From positions 1 to 64,000 of the forward strand of contig NZ_AULH01000014.1 in NCBI RefSeq assembly GCF_000425185.1: a DNA stretch of 64,000 bases, read 5' to 3'. A model generated the notes under the pieces. It was not told the DNA's origin, did not search any database, and saw nothing but the letters and a program-made list of their open reading frames with translations. Below, piece by piece: positions 7,418 through 15,854 of this stretch. Source of the DNA: Pleomorphomonas koreensis DSM 23070 (lineage in GTDB: Bacteria > Pseudomonadota > Alphaproteobacteria > Rhizobiales > Pleomorphomonadaceae). Numbering within the stretch: the stretch's first letter is position 1; each line of letters begins with the position of its first letter. Made by a program: the position numbers and the translations under genes.

Positions 7418-7492
7418 TGGAGCGGGCGATGGGATTCGAACCCACGACCCTAACCTTGGCAAGGTTATGCTCTACCCCTGAGCTACACCCGC
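7418..7492 (-). tRNA. tRNA-Gly (GCC anticodon)
   Basis: 75 bases including an encoded CCA end. The cloverleaf folds with a 7-bp acceptor stem (GCGGGTG/CGCCCGC), D arm, a 5-bp anticodon stem with loop TTGCCAA giving anticodon GCC, and a GTGGG-TTCGAAT-CCCAT T arm. It reads GGC and GGT codons, both frequent in this window. Confidence 0.97.
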
Positions 7493-7532
7493 GCTCCGCT
7501 TTTCAGCATGCTCCGTCGCCGGAGCGAGGCGG

Positions 7533-7561
7533 TATATCGCCCAAGTCGGCGGCGAATGCAA
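7533..7561 (-). promoter_or_regulatory. Promoter of tRNA-Gly
   Basis: On the minus strand TTGCAT (7561-7556) and GATATA (7538-7533) are spaced by exactly 17 bases, a sigma-70-like arrangement about 40 bases upstream of the tRNA 5' end. Confidence 0.6.
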
Positions 7562-7729
7562 CAGCCTTTTTCGACTTTTTTCGCGGGCGCGGGATTTCCG
7601 CGGGGAAAAGGCCGCCTCCTTGCCGGCAAGGCACGGATTTTCCAACGATTTCGGCTTGCGCGCGCCGGCCGTTGCCTCAAATATCGGGGCCTTGCGGGCT
7701 GTTTCCCCGCCTGTCGCCGGAGGTTTGCC

Positions 7730-8233
7730 ATGGCCGCGACGCGCGCCGATCTCTTCGCCTTTCTCGACCGTCTGGGTATCGCCCACCGGACGATCGAGCA
7801 TCAGCCGCTGGCCACCGTCGAGGCGGCGATGGCCATCTGGGGCGGCCTGCCCGGCGGCTTTGCCAAGAACCTGTTCGTGAAGGACAAGAAGAGCCGGCTC
7901 TTCCTGATCTCTCTCCGCAAGGACGCCGCCCTCGACATCAAGCACGTGCAGGCGGCGATCGGCGCGTCGGGGCGGGTATCCTTCTGCTCCGCCGAGCAGC
8001 TCATGCAGCATCTCGGCATCCTGCCCGGCTCGGTGACGCCGTTCGGCGTCATCAACGACACGGAGGGCGCGGTGACGGTGGTGCTCGAGAAGGCACTCAT
8101 GGCGCTCGACCCGGTGCATTTCCACCCGCTGGAGAACACCGCCACCACCGCCGTTTCGAGCGGCGGGCTCCTTGCCTTCCTGCGCGCCACCCGTCACGAG
8201 CCGCTCGTCGTCGACCTGCCGCTTCTCGCCTGA
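7730..8233 (+). CDS. Prolyl-tRNA editing protein, YbaK/ProX family
   Basis: 167 residues forming a single YbaK/EbsC-type editing domain. Visible family features are the FAKNLFVKDKKSRLFLISL core with the lysine needed for tRNA-end handling, the GSVTPFGVIND loop and the HPLENTATTAVSS segment near the end. Enzymes of this group hydrolyse alanyl-tRNA(Pro), removing misacylated product in trans. The ATG at 7730 follows a GGAGG site by 6 bases; the longer open frame upstream is GC-rich filler. It is transcribed alone, about 90 bases before the thioredoxin gene. Confidence 0.88.
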   Translation: MAATRADLFAFLDRLGIAHRTIEHQPLATVEAAMAIWGGLPGGFAKNLFVKDKKSRLFLISLRKDAALDIKHVQAAIGASGRVSFCSAEQLMQHLGILPGSVTPFGVINDTEGAVTVVLEKALMALDPVHFHPLENTATTAVSSGGLLAFLRATRHEPLVVDLPLLA

Positions 8234-8260
8234 CGGGCGGCTGTTAAACTTGTTGCCGCC

Positions 8261-8274
8261 GCCCTATATAGGGC
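8261..8274. promoter_or_regulatory. Perfect 14-bp palindrome upstream of the thioredoxin gene
   Basis: GCCCTATATAGGGC is a perfect palindrome 53 bases upstream of the YbbN-like start. It could hold the -10 box or be an operator; no partner regulator is visible. Confidence 0.35.
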
Positions 8275-8326
8275 AGACGAATTTTCATGCCGCCTCCCCC
8301 GGGAGGGGCCAGCCCCGAGTGAGACA

Positions 8327-9280
8327 ATGAGCAGCCCGACCTTCACCTTCGGCAACGGTTTCGCGCCGACCGGCACCCCGGCGCCAGCGACTTCCCCGGC
8401 GCCGGTGGCGGCCGACGACATCGTCGAGACCACCACCCGCGATTTCGTCCGCGACGTGATCGACGCCTCCAAGGACAGGCCGGTGCTGGTGGACTTCTGG
8501 GCGGACTGGTGCGGCCCCTGCAAGCAGCTGACGCCGATCATCGAGAAAGTGGTGCGCGACGCCAAGGGCAAGGTGCGGCTGGTCAAGATGAACATCGACG
8601 ACCACCCCGAGGTGGCCGGCCAGCTCGGCATCCAGTCGATTCCGGCGGTGATCGCCTTCGTCAAGGGCCGCGCCGTCGACGGCTTCATGGGCGCCCAGCC
8701 GGAAAGCCAGGTGCGGCAGTTCATCGAGCGCGTCGCCGGCCCGATGGGGCCGACCGAGACCGAAACGCTCATCGCCGCCGGCCAGGAGGCGCTCGCCGCC
8801 GGCACGCCCGAGGCGGCAGCCGACGCCTTCCTCGCCGTGCTCGACCGCGAACCCGATTCGCTCCCCGCCATCGCCGGCCTCGTCCGGGCGCTGACGGCGG
8901 CCGGCCAGCTCGAGGACGCGCGCACCGTGCTCGGCCGCGTGCCGGACCTCAAGGCCAACGATACGGCGATCGCCGGCGCCCGTGCCGAGCTGGAACTGGC
9001 CGAGCGGGCGGCCAGCGTCGGCGACACCGAGGCGCTGGCGCGACAAGTCGCCGCCGATCCCGCCGACCACCAGGCGCGCTTCGATCTGGCCGAAGCGCTG
9101 GCGGTGAAGGGCGACCGGCAGGCGGCCGTCGACCATCTGGTCGAGATCGTCCGCCGCGAGCGCGGCTGGAACGACGAGGCGGCGCGCAAGCAGCTCGTCA
9201 AGCTGTTCGAGGCCTGGGGCATGACCGATCCGTCGACGCTCTACGGCCGCCGCAAGCTGTCGTCGGTTCTGTTCTCCTGA
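8327..9280 (+). CDS. YbbN/CnoX-type thioredoxin with TPR-like C-terminal region
   Basis: 317 residues. A flexible Pro/Ala-rich start is followed by a thioredoxin domain with the active site W61-C-G-P-C65 and the cis-proline loop SIPAVIAF. From about residue 140 alpha-helical TPR-like repeats follow, as in the chaperone-holdase CnoX (YbbN) that protects and hands substrates to GroEL under oxidative stress. Unlike E. coli YbbN, both active-site cysteines are present, as is common in alphaproteobacteria, so it should also be redox-active. It leads a short plus-strand group with the Lon-domain and Trm112-like genes. Confidence 0.88.
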   Translation: MSSPTFTFGNGFAPTGTPAPATSPAPVAADDIVETTTRDFVRDVIDASKDRPVLVDFWADWCGPCKQLTPIIEKVVRDAKGKVRLVKMNIDDHPEVAGQLGIQSIPAVIAFVKGRAVDGFMGAQPESQVRQFIERVAGPMGPTETETLIAAGQEALAAGTPEAAADAFLAVLDREPDSLPAIAGLVRALTAAGQLEDARTVLGRVPDLKANDTAIAGARAELELAERAASVGDTEALARQVAADPADHQARFDLAEALAVKGDRQAAVDHLVEIVRRERGWNDEAARKQLVKLFEAWGMTDPSTLYGRRKLSSVLFS

Positions 9281-9296
9281 TAACGAAAGGCATTCG

Positions 9297-9977
9297 ATGC
9301 AGGTCGGCAACGCAAGCTACGTCGGTCCCGCCGATCTCCCCGGCGAACTGCCCCTCTTCCCGCTGAAGGGCGTGCTGCTGCTGCCGCGCGGCCTGCTGCC
9401 GCTGATCGTCTTCGAGCCGCGCTACCTTGCCATGGTCGACGCGGCGCTGTCGGGCGACCGGCTGATCGGCATCATCCAGCCGCGTTTCGACGCCGACGAC
9501 ACGGTGGAGGAGGGGTCGGCGCCGCTCTGCGCGGTGGGAACCGTCGGCCGCATCACGGCGATCGCCGAGACCGGCGACGGCCGCTACCAGGTGACGCTGA
9601 CCGGCGTCTGCCGCTTCCGCCTGACGGACGAGGCGCCGCCCGCCGGCCTGCCTTATCGGCTCGGGCGGGTGGTCTACGACTTCCCCGTCGATTTCGAGCC
9701 GCGAACCGGCGAGGATGAGGTGGACCGCGCCGCCTTCCTGGCGGTATTCGAGGCCTACCTCGACGCCAACGAGATGGAAGCGGACTGGGACGCCGTCGAG
9801 AAGGCGTCGACGGAGGCGCTGATCAATACGCTGTCGATGATGAGCCCCTACGGCCCGGCCGAGAAGCAGGCGCTCCTGGAGGCGCCCGACCTCAGGACGC
9901 GGGCCGAGACTTTGATCGCCATCACCGAGATCACCTTGGCACGCTCCGCCGATGGCGCGCCGCCGACCTTCAACTGA
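9297..9977 (+). CDS. Lon substrate-binding-domain protein
   Basis: 226 residues, essentially one ATP-dependent protease La (LON) N-terminal domain. [31 protein letters not shown] and the [25 protein letters not shown] motif are diagnostic. There is no ATPase or protease domain, so it is a stand-alone adaptor-like protein whose function is not established. It begins 16 bases after the thioredoxin gene and ends 10 bases before the Trm112-like gene; the three form a likely operon, an arrangement common in Hyphomicrobiales. Confidence 0.85.
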   Translation: MQVGNASYVGPADLPGELPLFPLKGVLLLPRGLLPLIVFEPRYLAMVDAALSGDRLIGIIQPRFDADDTVEEGSAPLCAVGTVGRITAIAETGDGRYQVTLTGVCRFRLTDEAPPAGLPYRLGRVVYDFPVDFEPRTGEDEVDRAAFLAVFEAYLDANEMEADWDAVEKASTEALINTLSMMSPYGPAEKQALLEAPDLRTRAETLIAITEITLARSADGAPPTFN

Positions 9978-9987
9978 GGATGCCGCC

Positions 9988-10194
9988 ATGCAGGAAAGCG
10001 ATGGCCGGCGCGACGGCGAGATCGATCCGAAGCTCCTGGAAATCCTGGTCTGCCCGCTGACCAAGGCGACGCTGGAATGGCATCCCGAGCGGCGCGAACT
10101 GGTGTCGCGGCCGGCCCGCCTCGCCTATCCGGTGCGGGACGGCGTGCCGATCATGCTGCCCGACGAGGCGCGGGCGCTCGATCCCGACGAATAG
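9988..10194 (+). CDS. Trm112-like family protein
   Basis: 68 residues. The [16 protein letters not shown] start and [18 protein letters not shown] end are typical of the bacterial YcaR/Trm112-like family. Three of the four cysteines of the classic zinc-binding form are missing, as in many alphaproteobacterial members, so metal binding is doubtful. Eukaryotic Trm112 activates methyltransferases; the bacterial role is not settled. The ATG at 9988 is 10 bases past the previous stop and gives the usual length. Confidence 0.87.
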   Translation: MQESDGRRDGEIDPKLLEILVCPLTKATLEWHPERRELVSRPARLAYPVRDGVPIMLPDEARALDPDE

Positions 10195-10204
10195 CGGCGG
10201 GTGA

Positions 10205-10528
10205 TCAGCAGGGAAGGCCGCAGGCCGCCCTGAGTCGCGCCTCGGCGTCTGGTCCGGCGGCCGCGAGGCGGATGGTCTTGAGGCGCGCCGTCGAGCCGGA
10301 AACCACGGCAGCCGCCGACTTCGGCAGGCCGGCGGCGGCCGCGAGCAGCGCCGCCACGGCGGCGTTGGCCTTGCCGTCCTCCGGTACCGCCCTGACTCGC
10401 GCCGCGACCACGCTCCGGCCGTCCGACAGCGCCTTCACGCCGTCCAGCCGGTCGGATCCGCCGCGCGGCGTCAACCGCACGTCGACGAGCAGATCGGCGC
10501 CGTCACGCCGGATGGGGCCGTCCGCCAT
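10205..10528 (-). CDS. DUF167 (YggU-like) family protein
   Basis: 107 residues with the DUF167 signature: LLVDVRLTPRGGSDRLDGV near the start and the VPEDGKANAAVAALLA loop. The structure of relatives is a small alpha/beta fold of unknown function. It is convergent with the Trm112-like gene. The start is uncertain: the ATG at 10528 matches family length but lacks a good ribosome site, and an in-frame ATG at 10570 would add 14 residues. It follows the YggT gene, the common yggT-yggU pairing. Confidence 0.82.
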   Translation of the reverse strand: MADGPIRRDGADLLVDVRLTPRGGSDRLDGVKALSDGRSVVAARVRAVPEDGKANAAVAALLAAAAGLPKSAAAVVSGSTARLKTIRLAAAGPDAEARLRAACGLPC

Positions 10529-10579
10529 GCTCTTATGCCAATTCGCGAAGATGCCGACGCATCCGCTCATTGAAGTATT

Positions 10580-10618
10580 GCCGATTTCTCATTTGCATCA
10601 GGGGCATGAGAAACCGGC
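10580..10618. repeat. Inverted repeat between yggT and DUF167 genes
   Basis: Thirteen-base arms (GCCGATTTCTCAT and ATGAGAAACCGGC, one mismatch) surround a 13-base loop. It lies immediately upstream of the alternative start of the DUF167 gene and next to a second hairpin, so the junction is strongly structured. Confidence 0.55.
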
Positions 10619-10625
10619 AAGCGGA

Positions 10626-10658
10626 ATACCAGGAGGCATTTTCGATGCCTCCCGGTAT
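10626..10658 (-). terminator. Hairpin at the end of the YggT gene
   Basis: ATACC-A-GGAGGCAT and ATGCCTCC-C-GGTAT pair into a 13-bp stem with one internal mismatch and the loop TTTCG. It begins at the stop of the minus-strand YggT gene. No T-run follows, so it may shape mRNA ends rather than terminate fully. Confidence 0.5.
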
Positions 10659-10948
10659 CAGAATACGTAAGGGTAGACGTAGCGGACGATGATCTGTTCC
10701 AGGAGGATGATGCCGAACCACAGCACCAGGAAGGACAGGTCGAGGCCGCCGGTGCTCGGCATGAAGCGCCTGATGGGGCGCAGCAGCGGCTCGGTCATGG
10801 TGTAGAGGAAGGAGGCGATGGCCGCCACCACCTGGTTGCGCAGGTTGACGACGTTGAAGGCGATCAGCCAGGACATGATCGCCGAGGCGATCAGGATGTA
10901 CATGTAGAGATTGAGAACCTGCAAGAAAACGTAGAGGACGGCCTGCAT
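10658..10948 (-). CDS. YggT family membrane protein
   Basis: 96 residues with two YggT-type hydrophobic hairpins. Diagnostic features are YMYILIASAIMSWLIAFNVVN and the TEPLLRPIRRFMPSTGGLDLSFLVL segment. The family is linked to osmotic or cell-division membrane functions, but its activity is unknown. The ATG at 10948 starts just before the first membrane helix; upstream in-frame codons show no homology. It is followed by two hairpins and the DUF167 gene on the same strand. Confidence 0.9.
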   Translation of the reverse strand: MQAVLYVFLQVLNLYMYILIASAIMSWLIAFNVVNLRNQVVAAIASFLYTMTEPLLRPIRRFMPSTGGLDLSFLVLWFGIILLEQIIVRYVYPYVF

Positions 10949-11104
10949 GGATGGGTCTTTCGCGTCACGGGTTTTGCGAGATGTAGACACCGCGCCGGCA
11001 ACCCGCAAGCCCGCTTCGCGGCGGCGGCCTCCAACCATCGCCGGACGTGGTAAAGGCCGGCACCGTCGGTCTCCGCCCTTTGGGCTGCAGGCCCCGCGAA
11101 AGGC

Positions 11105-11133
11105 TTGACAGCCTCGGCCCCTCCCCCTAAAAG
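11105..11133 (+). promoter_or_regulatory. Promoter of tRNA-Ala
   Basis: TTGACA (11105-11110) and TAAAAG (11128-11133) with exactly 17 bases between them, ending 45 bases before the tRNA 5' end. The -35 box is a perfect sigma-70 consensus. Confidence 0.75.
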
Positions 11134-11178
11134 CGGCTCACCCGACGCCGGGTTCGCGGCCGAGAAGCCGTGCCGGAT

Positions 11179-11254
11179 GGGGCTGTAGCTCAGATGGGAG
11201 AGCGCTGCAATCGCACTGCAGAGGTCAGGGGTTCGATTCCCCTCAGCTCCACCA
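11179..11254 (+). tRNA. tRNA-Ala (CGC anticodon)
   Basis: 76 bases with encoded CCA. The acceptor stem GGGGCTG/CAGCTCC contains one G-T pair, the anticodon stem CTGCA/TGCAG encloses ATCGCAC, giving anticodon CGC, and the T arm is AGGGG-TTCGATT-CCCCT. It reads GCG codons. A small hairpin (ATTCCCG-CTTT-CGGGAAT, 11255-11272) follows directly and probably marks the transcript end. Confidence 0.97.
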
Positions 11255-11272
11255 ATTCCCGCTTTCGGGAAT
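11255..11272 (+). terminator. Hairpin directly after tRNA-Ala
   Basis: A 7-bp stem with the loop CTTT, immediately after the CCA end. The following bases are not T-rich, so it is a weak terminator by sequence. Confidence 0.5.
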
Positions 11273-11381
11273 GGTGTTCAAAGCCTTCGATAGACTGATC
11301 AACCTCATCGGCGATGTTCGATCTGCGAGGTTGCCGCCAGCCAGATGAGGCCTGCGGCTCTCCTGGCTGGCCTGTGTTCCT

Positions 11382-13946
11382 TTACGTGAGCACGACGGAA
11401 ATCGATTCTCCGCGATATTCTACCGAGAGTCCGGCGGCCGAGGTCATCGGCGAGACGCCCGGACCTGCGCGGCAGATCGTGAGGTTCCTGACCCGGGGCA
11501 TTCCTGGGTAGGTTCCACGGCACGCTTCGATCCATAGAGTGTTTTGCGCGTCATCCCACCGGACCGGAATGCGGGCACATTCGCCTCGCTCATAGCCGAG
11601 GCTGAGGCCATCGTCCTCATAGAGCTCGATGGCGCCGTCACGGCCGGGAAAGACGTAGATCGTCAGTGTCTCCCAGGACAGGCTGGCGGTCGCCTGAACG
11701 ACCGGGCCGACAGGGAGCAGGCTGCCCGCCCTTGCGTGAAGCGGAATGCGCTCCAGCGGGCTTGCAACCTCATGCGTCCGGCCGCCGGCGCGATGCTCGC
11801 CGGTCCAGAAATCGAACCAGCCGCCTTCCGCTTCGGGAAGATAGACCGGCCAGCTTTCCGCTCCTTCCGCAAGGATCGGGGCGACATGCAATGCTCGGCC
11901 GAACATGTAGCTATGGACTTCATCCAGCGCACGCGGGTCCCCGGCGAAGTCGAACACCAGAGGCCGCATCATCGGAATGCCGGTCGCAGCCGTTTCGGCG
12001 GCGGTGCCATAGACATAGGACAGAAGGCGATAGCGCAGTTCGAGATAGGTCCTTGCGATCGATTCCACCTTGTCGCCATAGCGCCAGAATTCGGTGTCGG
12101 TCTCGAAGCCGTGGACACGCTGCATCGGCAGGAAGGTGGCGTACTGGAACCATCTGAGGAAGCGTTCGCGGTAAGCTTCGTCCTCATATTGGCCGGGGCC
12201 AGGACGGAAAAAGCCACCGGCGTCGACGGTCCAGTAGGCATAGCCGGCCGCCGCTATGTTGAGCCCGGCGGCGATCTGGTTGCCGAGCGTTGCCCAATCG
12301 TTGCCGACGTCGCCCGACCAGGTGAAGGCCGGGTAGCGGTGCTGGCCTAGGAAGGCGCTGCGGGTCAGGATCAGTCCCCGCCTGTCCGGTACGGACGCCC
12401 GCCACGACTCCGACACGGCACGCGTGACCTCCAGAGGATAGACGAGCTGGACATGTTCGCCCCGGCCGGCGGCCGTCATCCGCCCGGCGAGATCGTCGTT
12501 CTCGGGCTCGGTGGCGTCCTGCCACCAGGCGTCGATGCCGAAGCGTCTCAGCCGGTCCTCCTGCTGAGCGGCGTAGAAGGCGGCTGCTTCGGGATTGAAG
12601 AAATCGACCCAGTCGGTACCCTCGATGAAATACCCGCGACGGGCAAACTCCTGGCCGAGTTCGGACGACGGATCTATGCGTGCCCAGACCGACAGCATGA
12701 AGCGCGCATCGCGCTTGTGAACCTCGTCGATGAGCTGTTTCGGATCGGGATATTGGGACTCATCGAAGCGCATGGCGTTCCAGCCGTGCGCGCCCCAATA
12801 CTGCCAATCCTGCACGATCACGTCGAGCGGCAGGTTTCGCCGCCGAAACTCGTCGAGCGTCTCGATGATCTCGTTTGAGGAATGGAAGCGTTCGCGGCAG
12901 TGAACGTAGCCAAAGGCCCATATCGGCAGCATCGGCGTCGCGCCGAGGAGTTGGCGATACCCCGCCATGACCTCGGCAGCGCTGGGGCCGGCGATCACCA
13001 CGTAGTCGATGGCGTCGGTGACGGGAGAGCGCCAAATGGTGCGATCGACGACAGGACCGTGATGGAGGACGGGGGCGTCGGCTTCGTCGGCCTCCACGGT
13101 CACCAAATGGGTTCCGGGCGCGAGGTCGGCGATAAAGCTCGTCGTCGGGGGGAGCCAGAAGTTGTCGTAGTCGGCGTAGATCCGGCCATCGATTTCCACC
13201 CGATAGCGTGTGCCCATTGTTCGGCCGATGTCGAGCAGCATCGCATGGCGCCCGCCTGTGGCGACCTCGATCCGCCCTTCGAACACGGCCGTGCGGCGTT
13301 CCACTGCGGCGCCACCCGACGTCGTCGAGACGGTTGCCACATGAGCCTGCCCGACCGAGCGCTTCGCCAGAACCATCCGGTTCGGCGGCGGGTTCAGTTC
13401 GCTGCGGCCGCGATGGTGCCAGATCAGCCCGTAGCCCTGATCGGACAGGATGAAGGGCAGGGCGATCTGAGTGTTGACTTGAGTAAGGCGACGCGGCAGG
13501 CCGCGCAGGTCGAGCGCGCCGTCCTGGAAGCAGCCGGTTCCGTAGAGATGCTCGGTGGGTGGGGATTCGAAGGCCTGTTCGGCTATGAGAATATGATCGC
13601 CGTCAAGCAGATCCGGCGACAGGCTGCGCCCCGCCTCGGCTTCGGCAAGCAGCAGCCGGCCGTCCCGCCCGAAGAAGCGCAGGCGCCCCGTGGCGTCGTC
13701 GATCTCGCAGGCAAGATGCGGCAGGTCCAGGCGGATGGTGCCGCTTCCGGCCCGATGGAGCGCGGAGATCGGAGGCAGGTCGCTCACCAGGATCCGGCTT
13801 TCCGGCATCGCTCCGTCCTGCCCGACCGGGGCGAAACGGACCCGGAAGGCCCGGTCGCTGAGGGTCGAGATGCAAAGCGTGCCGGTGGCATAGGCCTTGA
13901 TGAAGTCGGGCCTGATGCCTGCGTGGGAAAGAGCGTTGTTGGTCAT
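11382..13946 (-). CDS. GH31 glycoside hydrolase (alpha-glucosidase/alpha-xylosidase type)
   Basis: 854 residues. An N-terminal beta domain is interrupted at about 222-300 by a PA14-like insert (DNFWLPP...GTHLVTVEADE), as in some GH31 alpha-xylosidases. The catalytic barrel starts near 340. The nucleophile is D477 in WWQDATEPEND and the general acid/base is D546 in FTWSGDVGND. C-terminal beta domains follow. No signal peptide is evident, so it should act in the cytoplasm on an imported oligosaccharide carrying alpha-linked glucose or xylose. It is the last gene of the LacI-flanked set (binding protein, two permeases, hydrolase), 51 bases after the second permease. Confidence 0.9.
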   Translation of the reverse strand: MTNNALSHAGIRPDFIKAYATGTLCISTLSDRAFRVRFAPVGQDGAMPESRILVSDLPPISALHRAGSGTIRLDLPHLACEIDDATGRLRFFGRDGRLLLAEAEAGRSLSPDLLDGDHILIAEQAFESPPTEHLYGTGCFQDGALDLRGLPRRLTQVNTQIALPFILSDQGYGLIWHHRGRSELNPPPNRMVLAKRSVGQAHVATVSTTSGGAAVERRTAVFEGRIEVATGGRHAMLLDIGRTMGTRYRVEIDGRIYADYDNFWLPPTTSFIADLAPGTHLVTVEADEADAPVLHHGPVVDRTIWRSPVTDAIDYVVIAGPSAAEVMAGYRQLLGATPMLPIWAFGYVHCRERFHSSNEIIETLDEFRRRNLPLDVIVQDWQYWGAHGWNAMRFDESQYPDPKQLIDEVHKRDARFMLSVWARIDPSSELGQEFARRGYFIEGTDWVDFFNPEAAAFYAAQQEDRLRRFGIDAWWQDATEPENDDLAGRMTAAGRGEHVQLVYPLEVTRAVSESWRASVPDRRGLILTRSAFLGQHRYPAFTWSGDVGNDWATLGNQIAAGLNIAAAGYAYWTVDAGGFFRPGPGQYEDEAYRERFLRWFQYATFLPMQRVHGFETDTEFWRYGDKVESIARTYLELRYRLLSYVYGTAAETAATGIPMMRPLVFDFAGDPRALDEVHSYMFGRALHVAPILAEGAESWPVYLPEAEGGWFDFWTGEHRAGGRTHEVASPLERIPLHARAGSLLPVGPVVQATASLSWETLTIYVFPGRDGAIELYEDDGLSLGYERGECARIPVRWDDAQNTLWIEACRGTYPGMPRVRNLTICRAGPGVSPMTSAAGLSVEYRGESISVVLT

Positions 13947-13997
13947 GATGCCCGGAATACTGATGTGTGATGGAGAAGTCGGATCGTCGCCGGCGGT

Positions 13998-14831
13998 TCA
14001 TCCCTTGACCGAGCCGCTGGTCATGCCCGCGATGATGAAGCGCTGGCCCAGGAGGTAGATGACGACGACCGGAATGATGGTGAGCAGGATGTCGGCGGAG
14101 ACGAGGTTCCAACTGCTCTGGTACTGGCCGAAGAAGTTGTAGACCGCGAGCGTCATGGGCCAGTTGGCGCTGCTGTTGAGGTAGTAGAGCGGTATCATGA
14201 AGTCGTTCCAGATATTGAGGAAGTTCAGGATACCGGCCGTGACGAGCACCGGCTTCAGCAAGGGAAGGATCACCAGGAAAAACAGTTGCGGCGGCCGGCA
14301 CCCATCGATGATGGCGGCCTCATCCAGCTCGCGCGGAATGGTCTCGACAAAGCCGTAGATCAGAAAGATCGAGAAGGGCACCTGCAGGGCGGCATAGAGG
14401 ATGATGACGCCGATCTTGGTGTTGATCAGGTGGGTCAGCTGCATCATCGTCGTCAGCGTGAAGAAGTTGATGGGCAGCGCGATGCCCATGATCAGGAACA
14501 GGTAGAAGAAGCGGTTGAGCCTCGTCCGATGGCGCGACATCACGAATGCCGCCATGGCCGACACCAGCGTGGCGATGACGGTGGCCGACGTGGCGTAGAG
14601 CAGGCTGTTGAAGAAGCTGCCAAGCAACTTTCCCTTTTCGATGGCGATCAGGAAGCTCTCGAGGTGGAGCTCGCTCGGCAGCTCCATGCTCATCGTGCTC
14701 GCCTCGCTCGACGATTTGAGCGCGTTGATGGTGATGAGGTAGACCGGCAGGATCATGATCAGGCTGGCCAGGAAGGCCGCGAGATGGGCGGCCGGTGCGC
14801 GCAGGTTGCCAGGCATCCGTGTTCTCCTCAA
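13998..14831 (-). CDS. Carbohydrate ABC transporter permease, MalG type
   Basis: 277 residues, six membrane segments. The ATPase-contact loop EAAIIDGCRPPQLFFLVILPLLKP is the EAA motif of binding-protein-dependent permeases, and IWNDFMIPLYYL is typical of MalG-like subunits. It overlaps the upstream permease by 4 bases (ATGA), so the two are translationally coupled. It should pair with the MalF-type subunit. The start at 14831 is supported by that overlap. Confidence 0.93.
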   Translation of the reverse strand: MRRTRMPGNLRAPAAHLAAFLASLIMILPVYLITINALKSSSEASTMSMELPSELHLESFLIAIEKGKLLGSFFNSLLYATSATVIATLVSAMAAFVMSRHRTRLNRFFYLFLIMGIALPINFFTLTTMMQLTHLINTKIGVIILYAALQVPFSIFLIYGFVETIPRELDEAAIIDGCRPPQLFFLVILPLLKPVLVTAGILNFLNIWNDFMIPLYYLNSSANWPMTLAVYNFFGQYQSSWNLVSADILLTIIPVVVIYLLGQRFIIAGMTSGSVKG

Positions 14832-15706
14832 TCGCGGTCCGATTGGCGTTCCATCACCCGGATGACCAGGTAGCCGGTGACGACCAGGATCAGGAACAGG
14901 ATGCTGGAAATGGCGGTGCCGAGCCCGAACTGCCCCTTGGAGAAGGCCTTGAAGATCTCGGTCGAGAGAACCTCGGTCGCATAACCGGGGCCGCCGTTGG
15001 TCAGGGCGTAGACGATGTCGAAGACGCGCAAACCGTAGAGGACGTTGAGCACGGTGACGATCATCAGCGCGGGCATCAGCATGGGAAGGGTGATATGGCG
15101 AAACTTGGCCCAGGCGCCGGCACCGTCGATGGCCGCGGCCTCGTAGAGGTCCTTCGGAATGGTCTGCAGGCCGGCGAGCAGGATGACCATGATGTAGCCG
15201 ATGCCCTTCCAGCTATCGACGCCGATCACCGAATAGAGTGCGATGCTCGGGTCGATGAGCCAGGGCAACGCGAGGGCATCGAGACCGATACCGCGCAGGA
15301 AGCCGTTGAGGAGCCCGGCGGCGGGGTCGAGAATGGACCGGAAAATCAGAGCTACGACCAATGTCGGCAGGATGACCGGAAGATAGATCAGCACCCGATA
15401 GCCGTTGACGAACCGCCGGACGCCCTGGTTGAGCAGCAAGGCGAGCGCCAGGCCGAACACCGTCTTGATAATGATCGTCCAGAAGGTGAAAAGCAGCGTG
15501 TTCCCGATGAAGGAAAGGTAATTCTCGTCCGGGGACAGGATGGTCCGATAGTTGTCGAGGCCGATGAACTCGGTCTCTTCGGAATAACTGCTCCAATCGG
15601 TGAACGAATAGGCGATGCCGCTAAGGCTCGGAATGATGAAGAACGTCACATAGAGGGCGAGCGCCGCGAGGATGAAATAGAACGGGTAGGGACTATGCGT
15701 TTTCAT
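14828..15706 (-). CDS. Carbohydrate ABC transporter permease, MalF type
   Basis: 292 residues with six predicted membrane segments and the EAA loop YEAAAIDGAGAWAKFRHITLPMLMPAL. FVNGYRVLIYLPVILPTLV and the FDIVYALTNGGPGYATEVLSTEIF segment are typical of MalF/UgpA-like sugar permeases. The ATG at 15706 gives the normal short cytoplasmic start before the first helix; the frame is open upstream but not homologous. It lies 148 bases after the binding-protein gene with a hairpin between them. Confidence 0.93.
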   Translation of the reverse strand: MKTHSPYPFYFILAALALYVTFFIIPSLSGIAYSFTDWSSYSEETEFIGLDNYRTILSPDENYLSFIGNTLLFTFWTIIIKTVFGLALALLLNQGVRRFVNGYRVLIYLPVILPTLVVALIFRSILDPAAGLLNGFLRGIGLDALALPWLIDPSIALYSVIGVDSWKGIGYIMVILLAGLQTIPKDLYEAAAIDGAGAWAKFRHITLPMLMPALMIVTVLNVLYGLRVFDIVYALTNGGPGYATEVLSTEIFKAFSKGQFGLGTAISSILFLILVVTGYLVIRVMERQSDRD

Positions 15707-15795
15707 TGCGAATTCCGGTCGCTCGCAGTCGCACCCCCGGTCTTGGAGCCTTGCTCGGAAAGACCGGGGATGGACGCTGCCAAGTCCAGAGCTTT

Positions 15796-15816
15796 TCCGG
15801 CGGAGAACTCGCCGGA
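15796..15816 (-). terminator. Intercistronic hairpin after the binding-protein gene
   Basis: TCCGGCG and CGCCGGA arms with a 7-base loop lie 39 bases after the binding-protein stop and before the permease genes. Such hairpins commonly protect the binding-protein mRNA so that it is made in excess over the membrane parts. There is no T-run. Confidence 0.5.
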
Positions 15817-15854
15817 GCAGCTTTATCCACTCGTCAAGACGAAGCAGGGAGGAG

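Noticed and set aside
7418-7492. tRNA-Gly as an integration hot spot
   Set aside because: No integrase, direct repeat of the tRNA end or atypical genes are seen beside it.
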